A DNA stretch of 19,523 bases, taken from JAHJQQ01 sp041739295. GTDB taxonomy: Bacteria > Pseudomonadota > Gammaproteobacteria > Thiohalobacterales > Thiohalobacteraceae. Numbering within the stretch: the stretch's first letter is position 1; each line of letters begins with the position of its first letter. The stretch is from positions 1 to 19,523 of the forward strand of contig JBGSOE010000265.1 in assembly GCA_041739295.1 (NCBI GenBank), in the 5' to 3' direction. The notes beneath the pieces were generated by a model. That model saw nothing but the letters and a program-made list of their open reading frames with translations, ran no database searches and was not told where the DNA came from. The position numbers and the translations under genes were made by a program. Positions 1 through 5,844 of the stretch are shown piece after piece.

Positions 1-113
1 CTCCCTGACCCTCCCCCATCAAGGGGGAGGGGACTTTTCATCAACATTCATGAAAGATTTTCCTTCGTGCGCCTTCTGCGCCTTAGTGGTTAAAGTGCTC
101 TTAAAAAATATCA
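1..113. repeat. Truncated copy of a dispersed GGGGGAGGGG palindromic repeat plus AT-rich spacer
   Basis: Bases 1-37 form a hairpin-like block (CCCTCCCCC, short loop, GGGGGAGGGG). It matches bases 10569-10605 with only two differences, so this is a dispersed intergenic repeat whose left half lies outside the window. Bases 66-100 hold a second repeat-like motif containing GCGCC(T)TCTGCGCCTTAG. This lies downstream of the UAAP2 stop on the minus strand. I see no gene in it. Confidence 0.6.
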
Positions 114-767
114 TCACTCCCCGTCCCAGATGATCAGCTGCGCCGGGGTCGGGTTGTAGGCGTTGCACGGATTATTCAACTGCGGACAGTTGGAGATCAG
201 TACATACAGATCCATTTCTGCGCGCATCTCGACATACTTGCCGGGCGCCGATATGCCATCTTCGAATGTCAGGCCACCGCTCGGTGTCACCGGGACGTTC
301 ATAAAGAAGTTCACGTTACTGACCAGATCACGCTTACCCATATCGGTGTCCGACTCGGCGAGTGCGATTAAATAATTGTCGCGGCAGCTGTGCATGAAGC
401 GCTTCTCAAGTGCATAGCGAACCGTGTTGCTCTCCGAGGCGCATGCGCCGCCGAGTGTGTCATGTCGTCCGCAGGTGTCGGCGACGATAGTCAGCATGAC
501 ATTGCCTTCGTTGGAGAGCAGCTGACTGCCGGTGGTCAAATAGATGTTGCCCTGTGCACGGAGTGTGTCATTGACGCTGTAACGTTCCGCCGTATCCTGT
601 GCATTGTAGAACAGTGTATCAACGGCCTGATTGCCCTCCAGATCCAATATGCGCAGCGTCTGGCCCTTCTTGACGACATGCAGCCAGGGTTCGCCGGCCG
701 GCAGTTGGTAGTTGTACGTCGCCTTGGTGGGGTCGAGGGTGCTTTCGGTTAATATCGCTTGCGTCAT
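114..767 (-). CDS. Urea amidolyase-associated protein 2 (UAAP2), putative carboxyguanidine deiminase subunit
   Basis: A DUF1989-family protein of 217 residues. Proteins of this pair were long called urea carboxylase-associated. Published biochemistry on homologues showed that the two together deiminate carboxyguanidine to allophanate, after a guanidine ('urea') carboxylase acts. Visible marks are a DTCGRHD motif at about residues 97-103, present at the same place in UAAP1, and a C-terminal PCNAYNPTP stretch typical of the second subunit. The frame opens at a TTG (783-785) that overlaps the UAAP1 stop. I prefer the ATG at 765-767, which has GAGG eight bases upstream. It follows UAAP1 by 14 bases, so the two are co-transcribed and presumably made as a complex. 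It has no signal peptide and should be cytoplasmic. Family assignment is firm; the deiminase role is transferred from homologues. Confidence 0.88.
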   Translation of the reverse strand: MTQAILTESTLDPTKATYNYQLPAGEPWLHVVKKGQTLRILDLEGNQAVDTLFYNAQDTAERYSVNDTLRAQGNIYLTTGSQLLSNEGNVMLTIVADTCGRHDTLGGACASESNTVRYALEKRFMHSCRDNYLIALAESDTDMGKRDLVSNVNFFMNVPVTPSGGLTFEDGISAPGKYVEMRAEMDLYVLISNCPQLNNPCNAYNPTPAQLIIWDGE

Positions 768-781
768 ATCTGCGGCCTCGC

Positions 782-1534
782 TCAACGGAACAGCACTTCA
801 GTATTGTAAAAGCCGCGTTGATTCTCCGGGCGGAAATTGCGGCAGTAATCATCGGTGTCCGGTGTACCCGAGCGCCAGGCCGTGAGCCTAACCCGTTTTG
901 GTGCATATTCAGGACTTGGATCGAGCGGGTGTGGTGCTGTGGACAGAATCACCAGCGTGTTCATCTCGAAGCGCAGATCCACATAGTCGCCGGCCTTGGA
1001 ATTGCCGGGCTGGAACAGCAGATTGCCAGCCTCGTCCGTGATCACCTTGCTGAACAAATTCACGTTGGCAACTAAATCGCGCCGCCCCAGGCCATATTTG
1101 CCGAGCTCGATGAGCATGCCGTCGCGACCGCTGCGGTACATGGAATTGCGGTGTTCCTGGAAGCGATGCTCACCATATTTAGTTGCAAGCTGCTTCGCAT
1201 CCATCACACCGCAGATCGTATCGTGCCAACCGCAGGTGTCGGCCGTGATCGAACAGAGCACGCGTCCCATGTCTGAATAGCAGACGAAGCCACGCGTGAG
1301 ATATGCCGTGTGCTGGGCCTTGAGGGTGTCGGCCATGTTGTAGCGTTCGAGTTTTTCTTCCTGATTGAAGAACAGCGCGGACACATTGGCGCCGCCTTTG
1401 GTGTCGGTCAGGCGCAGCGTGGTACCGCGCTTCATGATGCCGGACCAGTGGCCGCCGCCCGGAACAAATTCCTCCCACAACAGAAGTGACGGATCGAGTC
1501 CGTCGCTGCGCGGTGTGGATAGTGGGTCTGTCAT
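782..1534 (-). CDS. Urea amidolyase-associated protein 1 (UAAP1), putative carboxyguanidine deiminase subunit
   Basis: A DUF1989-family protein of 250 residues, paralogous to its downstream partner UAAP2. The conserved DTCGWHD motif is at about residues 99-105, and the GRRDLVANVNLF block (150-161) corresponds to KRDLVSNVNFF in UAAP2. The reading frame is open for another 80 codons upstream. However, the ATG at 1532-1534 has a strong CGAGGAGA ribosome site 8 bases before it, and the upstream part runs through a REP-like palindrome, so it is not coding. In homologous systems the UAAP1/UAAP2 pair converts carboxyguanidine to allophanate and ammonia. The divergent neighbour is a transporter operon with a guanidine riboswitch, which supports guanidine rather than urea as the starting compound. 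A sigma-54-like promoter faces this gene at about 1654-1670. Confidence 0.9.
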   Translation of the reverse strand: MTDPLSTPRSDGLDPSLLLWEEFVPGGGHWSGIMKRGTTLRLTDTKGGANVSALFFNQEEKLERYNMADTLKAQHTAYLTRGFVCYSDMGRVLCSITADTCGWHDTICGVMDAKQLATKYGEHRFQEHRNSMYRSGRDGMLIELGKYGLGRRDLVANVNLFSKVITDEAGNLLFQPGNSKAGDYVDLRFEMNTLVILSTAPHPLDPSPEYAPKRVRLTAWRSGTPDTDDYCRNFRPENQRGFYNTEVLFR

Positions 1535-1568
1535 GCCGTGAATCTCCTCGCAATCTATTAATAGCACC

Positions 1569-1630
1569 GTAGGAGCAGCGTTGGCCGCGAACCAGCCGCG
1601 CGAATGATATTCGCGGCCAAGTGTTCCTAC
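1569..1630. repeat. REP-like palindrome with GTAG/CTAC ends
   Basis: The left arm starts GTAGGAGCAGCGTTGGCCGC at 1569 and continues to 1591. The right arm (1610-1630) is its near-complete inverse, TTCGCGGCCAAGTGTTCCTA then C. The GTAG end plus an imperfect GC-rich hairpin is the hallmark of REP sequences mobilised by RAYT (TnpA-REP) transposases. No transposase is in the window. It falls inside the predicted UAAP1 leader and would be transcribed as a stable hairpin. Confidence 0.65.
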
Positions 1631-1653
1631 AGAGCATTCTCTGCAGAGGCCCT

Positions 1654-1670
1654 TCGCAAAGAGCATGCCA
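1654..1670 (-). promoter_or_regulatory. Candidate sigma-54 (RpoN) promoter for UAAP1-UAAP2
   Basis: On the minus strand the sequence reads TGGCATGCTCTTTGCG. The -24 GG is at 1669-1668 and the -12 GC at 1657-1656, with exactly ten bases between them. This is two mismatches from TGGCACGNNNNTTGCW. It predicts a start near 1644, about 110 bases before the UAAP1 ATG. The NtrC dyad at 1766-1780 would then be centred near -129, a normal enhancer position. Confidence 0.5.
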
Positions 1671-1695
1671 TGCGGGCGATGATGCAAAATCAGGC

Positions 1696-1771
1696 AATTA
1701 CGCACCGAGTTCAGGCATAACGCGCTACCTGTGTGCACCAGGATGTGACTTGGATATCCAATTACGCACCG
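1696..1771. repeat. Direct repeat CAATTACGCACCG, two copies 63 bp apart
   Basis: CAATTACGCACCG occurs at 1696-1708 and again at 1759-1771. The spacing of 63 bp is about six helical turns. Each copy contributes the GCAC half of an NtrC-type dyad; only the second copy has the full other half. An IHF-like match (AATCAGGCAATTA, 1688-1700, one mismatch) overlaps the first copy. I infer a regulatory array between the two promoters. Confidence 0.45.
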
Positions 1772-1780
1772 CAATAGTGC
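1766..1780. promoter_or_regulatory. NtrC-type enhancer dyad GCAC-N7-GTGC
   Basis: GCACCGCAATAGTGC is an exact match to the GCAC-N7-GTGC core of NtrC (NRI) sites. It lies between two divergent sigma-54-like promoters, about 129 bp from the predicted UAAP1 start and 179 bp from the predicted transporter start. It could serve both. Weaker half-matches begin at 1702 and 1735. Confidence 0.55.
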
Positions 1781-1925
1781 TTAAAGATGCGATGTTTGTA
1801 ACGAGGAATCGTTTGTATGTGTACAGGACGAGATTGCGCAAATGCAGAAATCTCTACTGCATTACAGAGGTTTAGAGCCAGCATGCGCGGTGTATTGAAG
1901 GCCAATATGGGCAACCCATAGCAAG

Positions 1926-1941
1926 CGGCACGCTCTTTGCT
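1926..1941 (+). promoter_or_regulatory. Candidate sigma-54 (RpoN) promoter for the guanidine transporter operon
   Basis: CGGCACGCTCTTTGCT matches TGGCACGNNNNTTGCW at every defined base but the first. The -24 GG is at 1927-1928, the -12 GC at 1939-1940, with ten bases between. The expected start is about 1952, only a few bases before the first stem of the guanidine riboswitch (from 1958). That placement independently supports both calls. Confidence 0.65.
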
Positions 1942-1954
1942 CTAGTGCTTTGCA

Positions 1955-2054
1955 AGAGCATCTAGGGTTCCGGTTCCATTTGCGAATGCCTGGTCCGAGG
2001 GATGCCGTCCGATACCTAGTATCGGATACACGGCGGGATAAAAGCCCGGGAGGC
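1955..2054 (+). ncRNA. Guanidine-I riboswitch (ykkC class) in the transporter leader
   Basis: The conserved blocks of this aptamer appear in order: CTAGGGTTCCGG (1962-1973), CTGGTCCGAG (1990-1999), and GGGATAAAAGCCCGGGAG (2035-2052). P1 is GCATC (1958-1962) with GATGC (2001-2005). A small CATT/AATG stem closes the inner hairpin. P3 is a perfect 8-bp hairpin, 2008-2015 with 2019-2026, loop CTA. The usual GAGAG after GGTCC is GAGGG here. No U-rich terminator follows. GGGAGGC (2048-2054) could pair with GCCTCTC (2090-2096, one G-U), which would break the aptamer core and might be the switch. Known members turn genes on when guanidine binds. Confidence 0.93.
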
Positions 2055-2161
2055 CACAAGTTCGGAATCGCGTATGCGTATCCGTGAAAGCCTCTCGCTA
2101 TCGCCGATCGTATGCCGTTTTCGAACGTCTTAACTGCAACAGACATTCGAGGAGATGCGTA

Positions 2162-3232
2162 ATGCGATCATTCATCCGACACCTTTCCACCCTGGGTCTT
2201 GCGGCCGCACTCAGTCTATCCATGGTGCCCGCTGCCATGGCCAAGGACAGCTTCAAAGTCGCCTGGTCCATCTATGTGGGTTGGATGCCTTGGGATTATG
2301 CCGCCAAGGAAGGAATCATCAAGAAGTGGGCGGACAAGTACGGCATTGATATCGAGGTCGTGCAGATCAACGACTACATCGAGTCCATCAATCAGTACAC
2401 CGCCGGCGGTTATGATGTCTGCACCATGACGAACATGGATGCGCTGACTATCCCTGCAGCCGGTGGCGTTGACTCCACTGCGATAATCATCGGTGATTTC
2501 TCCAATGGCAATGATGGCATCATCATGAAGGGTGCTTCCGATCTTGCGAAGATCAAAGGTCAGAACGCCAATCTGGTCGAGCTGTCCGTTTCCCATTATC
2601 TGCTGGCGCGTGCGTTGGAGACCGTGAACCTCAAGGAACGCGATCTGACCGTGGTCAACACGTCCGATGCCGATATGGTCGGTGCTGCTTCTTCACCGGA
2701 CGTCACCAGTCTGGTTACCTGGAACCCGCAGCTCGCCGAGATCCTGGGTTCGGTCAAGGACACGCATCTGGTCTTTGATTCCAGCCAGATTCCGGGTGAG
2801 ATCATCGACATGCTGGTGGTGAAAACGGAAACTCTGGAGAAGCATCCGGAACTCGGCAAGGCCCTGGCCGGTGCCTGGTTTGAAGTCATGAGCATCATGT
2901 CCAAGGACGATGAAAAAGGTAAGGCGGCGCGCAGCTTCATGGCCAAGGCCTCGGGCACTGATCTCGCCGGTTATGAAAGTCAGATGAAGACCACCAAGTT
3001 CTTCTTCGATCCGACAGAGGCGGTGGGTTTCACCACGAGTGCTGATCTGATCAAAACCATGAAGCTGGTGGCCGGATTCTCCTTCGACCACGGTATTCTC
3101 GGTGAAGGCGCCAAGAGCGCCGAAGCGATCGGCATGGGTTTCCCCGGTGGCAAGACGCTTGGCGATACCGGTAATTTGAAGCTGCGCTTCAGCGAGACCT
3201 ACATGCAGATGGCGGCGGAAGGCAAACTCTGA
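2162..3232 (+). CDS. ABC transporter periplasmic binding protein, probable guanidine (annotated 'urea') uptake
   Basis: A 356-residue protein resembling the NitT/TauT-like binding proteins found beside urea carboxylase genes and usually named putative urea ABC transporter substrate-binding protein. A signal peptide is clear: basic MRSFIRH, a hydrophobic run, and AMA at residues 25-27 before KDSFKVAWS. The mature protein begins with the family-typical WSIYVGWMPWDYA segment. The start at 2162 has GAGGAG seven bases upstream; an in-frame ATG at 2084 lies in the leader and lacks a ribosome site. It heads a run with permease, ATPase and creatininase genes. The guanidine-I riboswitch directly upstream and the divergent carboxyguanidine deiminase genes make guanidine or a simple guanidine derivative the likelier ligand. 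That substrate call is inference. Confidence 0.88.
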   Translation: MRSFIRHLSTLGLAAALSLSMVPAAMAKDSFKVAWSIYVGWMPWDYAAKEGIIKKWADKYGIDIEVVQINDYIESINQYTAGGYDVCTMTNMDALTIPAAGGVDSTAIIIGDFSNGNDGIIMKGASDLAKIKGQNANLVELSVSHYLLARALETVNLKERDLTVVNTSDADMVGAASSPDVTSLVTWNPQLAEILGSVKDTHLVFDSSQIPGEIIDMLVVKTETLEKHPELGKALAGAWFEVMSIMSKDDEKGKAARSFMAKASGTDLAGYESQMKTTKFFFDPTEAVGFTTSADLIKTMKLVAGFSFDHGILGEGAKSAEAIGMGFPGGKTLGDTGNLKLRFSETYMQMAAEGKL

Positions 3233-3285
3233 GCAATGACAGTTTGATCAGATAGTTCTGAGTCATAGCATAGGGGTTGTTTGTC

Positions 3286-4098
3286 ATGCGGCGTCTGATG
3301 AATCTTCGGCCAAACCGGGTGAGCATGGGTGTGCTCGGCATGCTGCCGTTCATACTGCTCATCCTGGCCTATCTGATTGCCTCGGATATCCGCCTGGCGG
3401 ACAACCCCAACGACAAGTTGTTGCCGGGAATCACGACCTTTGTCGATTCAGTGCAGCAGTTGGCGCTGCAAGAAGATAAACGTTCCGGTGACATCCTGCT
3501 CTGGGCGGACACCGGGGCCAGCTTGCAGCGTCTGGGCATCGGACTTGGGATCGCTGCCCTAGCCGGTTTGGTATTTGGCATCCTCACGGGTGTATTGCCA
3601 TACGCTGGCGCAAGCTTTTCTCCTGTGATCGCAGCCTTATCAATGATTCCGCCACTGGCGATCCTACCGATCCTGTTCATCATTTTCGGGTTAGGCGAGC
3701 TCGCCAAGATCGTACTGATCGTGTTCGGTATCGCCCCCTTCATCATGCGCGATATCGCCATGCGTGTCGGTGAGATCCATACCGAGCAATTGATTAAGGT
3801 ACAGACGCTCGGCGCCTCGACCTGGCAAACCATCGTGCGCGTGGTGCTGCCACAGATGCTGCCGCGGCTGATCGATTCAGTACGGCTTTCGCTGGGCCCG
3901 GCCTGGTTGTTTTTGATTGCGGCCGAGGCGATTGCCGCGACTGAAGGCTTAGGTTATCGAATCTTTCTGGTGCGGCGCTACATGGCCATGGACATCATCC
4001 TGCCCTATGTCGTGTGGATTTCCCTGCTGGCATTTTTCATGGATCTGCTGCTGACACAGATTAGCCGCCGCGCATTTCCCTGGTATCAGAAGGGCTAG
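3286..4098 (+). CDS. ABC transporter inner-membrane permease (NitT/TauT type)
   Basis: A binding-protein-dependent permease of 270 residues. It has a hydrophobic N-terminal segment (about 17-37) and further membrane segments from about residue 80 on. The cytoplasmic EAA-type loop is visible as GASTWQTIVRVVLPQMLPRL, where the ATPase docks. The ATG at 3286 is preceded by AGGGG nine bases upstream; the frame also opens at a TTG three codons earlier, and an ATG at 3298 is possible. The gene is 53 bases after the binding protein and 13 before the ATPase, so the three form one importer. It belongs to the nitrate/taurine/sulfonate class in architecture; substrate is inferred from the riboswitch context. 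Confidence 0.9.
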   Translation: MRRLMNLRPNRVSMGVLGMLPFILLILAYLIASDIRLADNPNDKLLPGITTFVDSVQQLALQEDKRSGDILLWADTGASLQRLGIGLGIAALAGLVFGILTGVLPYAGASFSPVIAALSMIPPLAILPILFIIFGLGELAKIVLIVFGIAPFIMRDIAMRVGEIHTEQLIKVQTLGASTWQTIVRVVLPQMLPRLIDSVRLSLGPAWLFLIAAEAIAATEGLGYRIFLVRRYMAMDIILPYVVWISLLAFFMDLLLTQISRRAFPWYQKG

Positions 4099-4111
4099 AG
4101 AGGACATTGCC

Positions 4112-4909
4112 ATGAGCATGATCTCGGTACACAAGCTGTGGAAGCAATACGGCGATCAGGTCGTGCTCGAGAATGTCAGTCTTGAGGTCAAGGAACGTGA
4201 ATTCATTACCGTCGTTGGCGCTTCCGGCTGCGGCAAATCAACCTTCCTGCGCATGCTGCTTGGTCAGGAACAACCTACGCGCGGGGATTTTCTGATCGAT
4301 GGCAAACCCTTGCCTGGTGAGCCGGGTCCGGACCGTGGCATCGTGTTCCAGCGTTATTCGGTATTTCCACATCTGACCGTGCTGCAGAACGTGATGCTGG
4401 GTCTGGAACTGGAGCGCGCACCTTTACTCGGTAAGTTGTTTGGCCGCGCACGCGGCGAGGCGCGCGAGCGTGCCGAGGCCATGCTCGAAGAAGTCGGTCT
4501 CTATCATACGCGTGACAAATACGCGACTGAGCTTTCCGGTGGTATGCAGCAGCGTTTGTCCATCGCTCAATCGGTCATCAAGCAGCCACGCATTCTGCTG
4601 CTGGACGAGCCCTTCGGCGCACTCGATCCCGGTATCTCCGCCGATATGCACAAACTGATCCTGCGACTGTGGGAAGAACATCACATGACCATCTTCATGG
4701 TCACGCACGACATCAAGGAAGGCTTCGATCTCGGCACGCGCATTCTGGTGTTCGATAAGGTGCGCCTTGATCCACAGGCACCGAATGCCTTCGGTGCGAG
4801 CATTACTTACGATATACCGCTGCATGTCACCAGCAACAGGGTGCTGAAGGAAATGGCCGAGGCCAAGGCGCGTACCGAACGCTTTTCCGATTCGCTGGTT
4901 GCGGCATGA
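4112..4909 (+). CDS. ABC transporter ATP-binding protein (NitT/TauT type)
   Basis: A 265-residue nucleotide-binding subunit with every hallmark: Walker A GASGCGKST at residues 36-44, Q-loop VFQRYS near 78-83, signature LSGGMQQR at 141-148, Walker B ILLLDEP at 161-167 and the switch histidine at 199. It energises the permease encoded just upstream. The ATG at 4112 has AGAGAGGA in front. The stop overlaps the next start as ATGA (4906-4909), implying translational coupling to the creatininase-family gene. A tail of about 50 residues after the switch region is typical of single-domain importers of this class. Confidence 0.93.
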   Translation: MSMISVHKLWKQYGDQVVLENVSLEVKEREFITVVGASGCGKSTFLRMLLGQEQPTRGDFLIDGKPLPGEPGPDRGIVFQRYSVFPHLTVLQNVMLGLELERAPLLGKLFGRARGEARERAEAMLEEVGLYHTRDKYATELSGGMQQRLSIAQSVIKQPRILLLDEPFGALDPGISADMHKLILRLWEEHHMTIFMVTHDIKEGFDLGTRILVFDKVRLDPQAPNAFGASITYDIPLHVTSNRVLKEMAEAKARTERFSDSLVAA

Positions 4910-5667
4910 CCAGCGGTTCACGGCCAATACTCTGGGAAGAACTGTCCTGGGAGCAGATCGCTGCGTTGCGCGATAGTGGCATGGACACGGTAATACTGCC
5001 GGTCGGCGCCACTGAACAGCACGGTTTGCATCTGCCAACCGGCGTTGATAGCTATTCGGTGCGTGCGGTTGCTGAGGGCGCGTCGGCGCGAACGGGTATT
5101 CCGGTGCTGCCGACACTGACCTACGGATGTTCGCTCGGGCATTCGCCAAAGTGGCCGGGCACGTTATCGCTGCGCCCTGAGACGCTCGCGCGGCTGGTGT
5201 ATGAATTAGCGGAGTGGATTGTCGCCGCCGGTTTTAAACGCCTGGTATTACTCAACGGCCATGTGACCAACTGGGCGCCACTGCGTTGTGCGCTGGAAAA
5301 CATCCGCCACGACTATCCAGACCTGCGCATTGCACTGCGTTCGCTGTGGGGGATTTCACGTGAGGTGCATAAGCAGTATCACCAGGACGCGGAAAATTTC
5401 CACGCCAACTGCGCCGAGACTTCGCTGATGCTGGCGTTGCGCCCGGATCTTGTCGACATGGCCAAGGCCGCAGACGAGCCGGATCGCTCGGCGCAGTGCT
5501 TCTTCGCCTATAGCGTAGACAAAGAGAGCATTAATGGCGGTGTGGGTACGCCGAGTGCGGCGGATGTGCAGCAGGGTCAGGCGCTGCTGACCCAGTGTAT
5601 CGATCAGCTGTCAGAACAATTGTTGAACGCCATGCACGAGAAGACGCCGCTGGAGACCGTGGCTTAG
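4906..5667 (+). CDS. Creatininase-family metal-dependent amidohydrolase
   Basis: A 253-residue member of the creatininase fold. The metal-site blocks are GATEQHG (E37, H39), D48 in PTGVD, NGHVTNW (H119) and HANCAETS (E171). True creatininase has a glutamate two residues after the NGH histidine; here it is threonine (T121), so a creatinine-specific role is doubtful and a general cyclic amide or amidohydrolase role is safer. Other members of the family act on creatinine, formamides of purine or riboflavin synthesis, or peptide precursors. The start codon overlaps the ATPase stop (ATGA), so it belongs to the guanidine-riboswitch transcript. It is presumably cytoplasmic and may cut a guanidino or ureido compound brought in by the transporter, but no substrate is shown by the sequence. 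Confidence 0.82.
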   Translation: MTSGSRPILWEELSWEQIAALRDSGMDTVILPVGATEQHGLHLPTGVDSYSVRAVAEGASARTGIPVLPTLTYGCSLGHSPKWPGTLSLRPETLARLVYELAEWIVAAGFKRLVLLNGHVTNWAPLRCALENIRHDYPDLRIALRSLWGISREVHKQYHQDAENFHANCAETSLMLALRPDLVDMAKAADEPDRSAQCFFAYSVDKESINGGVGTPSAADVQQGQALLTQCIDQLSEQLLNAMHEKTPLETVA

Positions 5668-5679
5668 ATTGTCGTGGCA

Positions 5680-5763
5680 TCAATGGGGTCAGACTCGATT
5701 GATCAATCGGCTGGCCACGGTTACCAAACCAAATTCAGGATCAATCGAGTCTGACCCCATTGA
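5680..5763. repeat. Perfect 25-nt inverted repeat (REP/BIME-like) between creatininase and GS genes
   Basis: The left arm 5680-5704 (core AATGGGGTCAGACTCGATTG) and right arm 5739-5763 are exact reverse complements, with a 34-base loop between. It starts 13 bases after the creatininase stop. The GGGGTCAGACTCG core resembles dispersed repeats often seen near REP-associated tyrosine transposases, but no such gene is here. As RNA it would form a very stable hairpin, without a U-tract, between two genes of one transcript. Confidence 0.8.
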
Positions 5764-5844
5764 ACATGAACAAGGTATTATTTGCGATCTTCGCGCGCTT
5801 TGGTGTGAGAAACGCTTTTGTATTCGAAATTCAGGAGATCAAAC

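Noticed and set aside
1535..1644. Second guanidine riboswitch in front of UAAP1
   Set aside because: The minus-strand leader holds only the REP-like palindrome; none of the conserved aptamer blocks occurs.
1535..1774. 80-codon N-terminal extension of UAAP1
   Set aside because: It crosses a REP-like palindrome and a promoter candidate, and the ATG at 1534 has a strong ribosome site.
2084..2161. Longer N-terminus for the periplasmic binding protein
   Set aside because: It would place non-signal sequence before the signal peptide, has no ribosome site, and lies in the riboswitch leader.
5801..5816. Sigma-54-like element upstream of the GS gene (TGGTGTGAGAAACGCT)
   Set aside because: GG and GC are ten bases apart but most other consensus bases are wrong, and the predicted start would almost touch the ribosome site.
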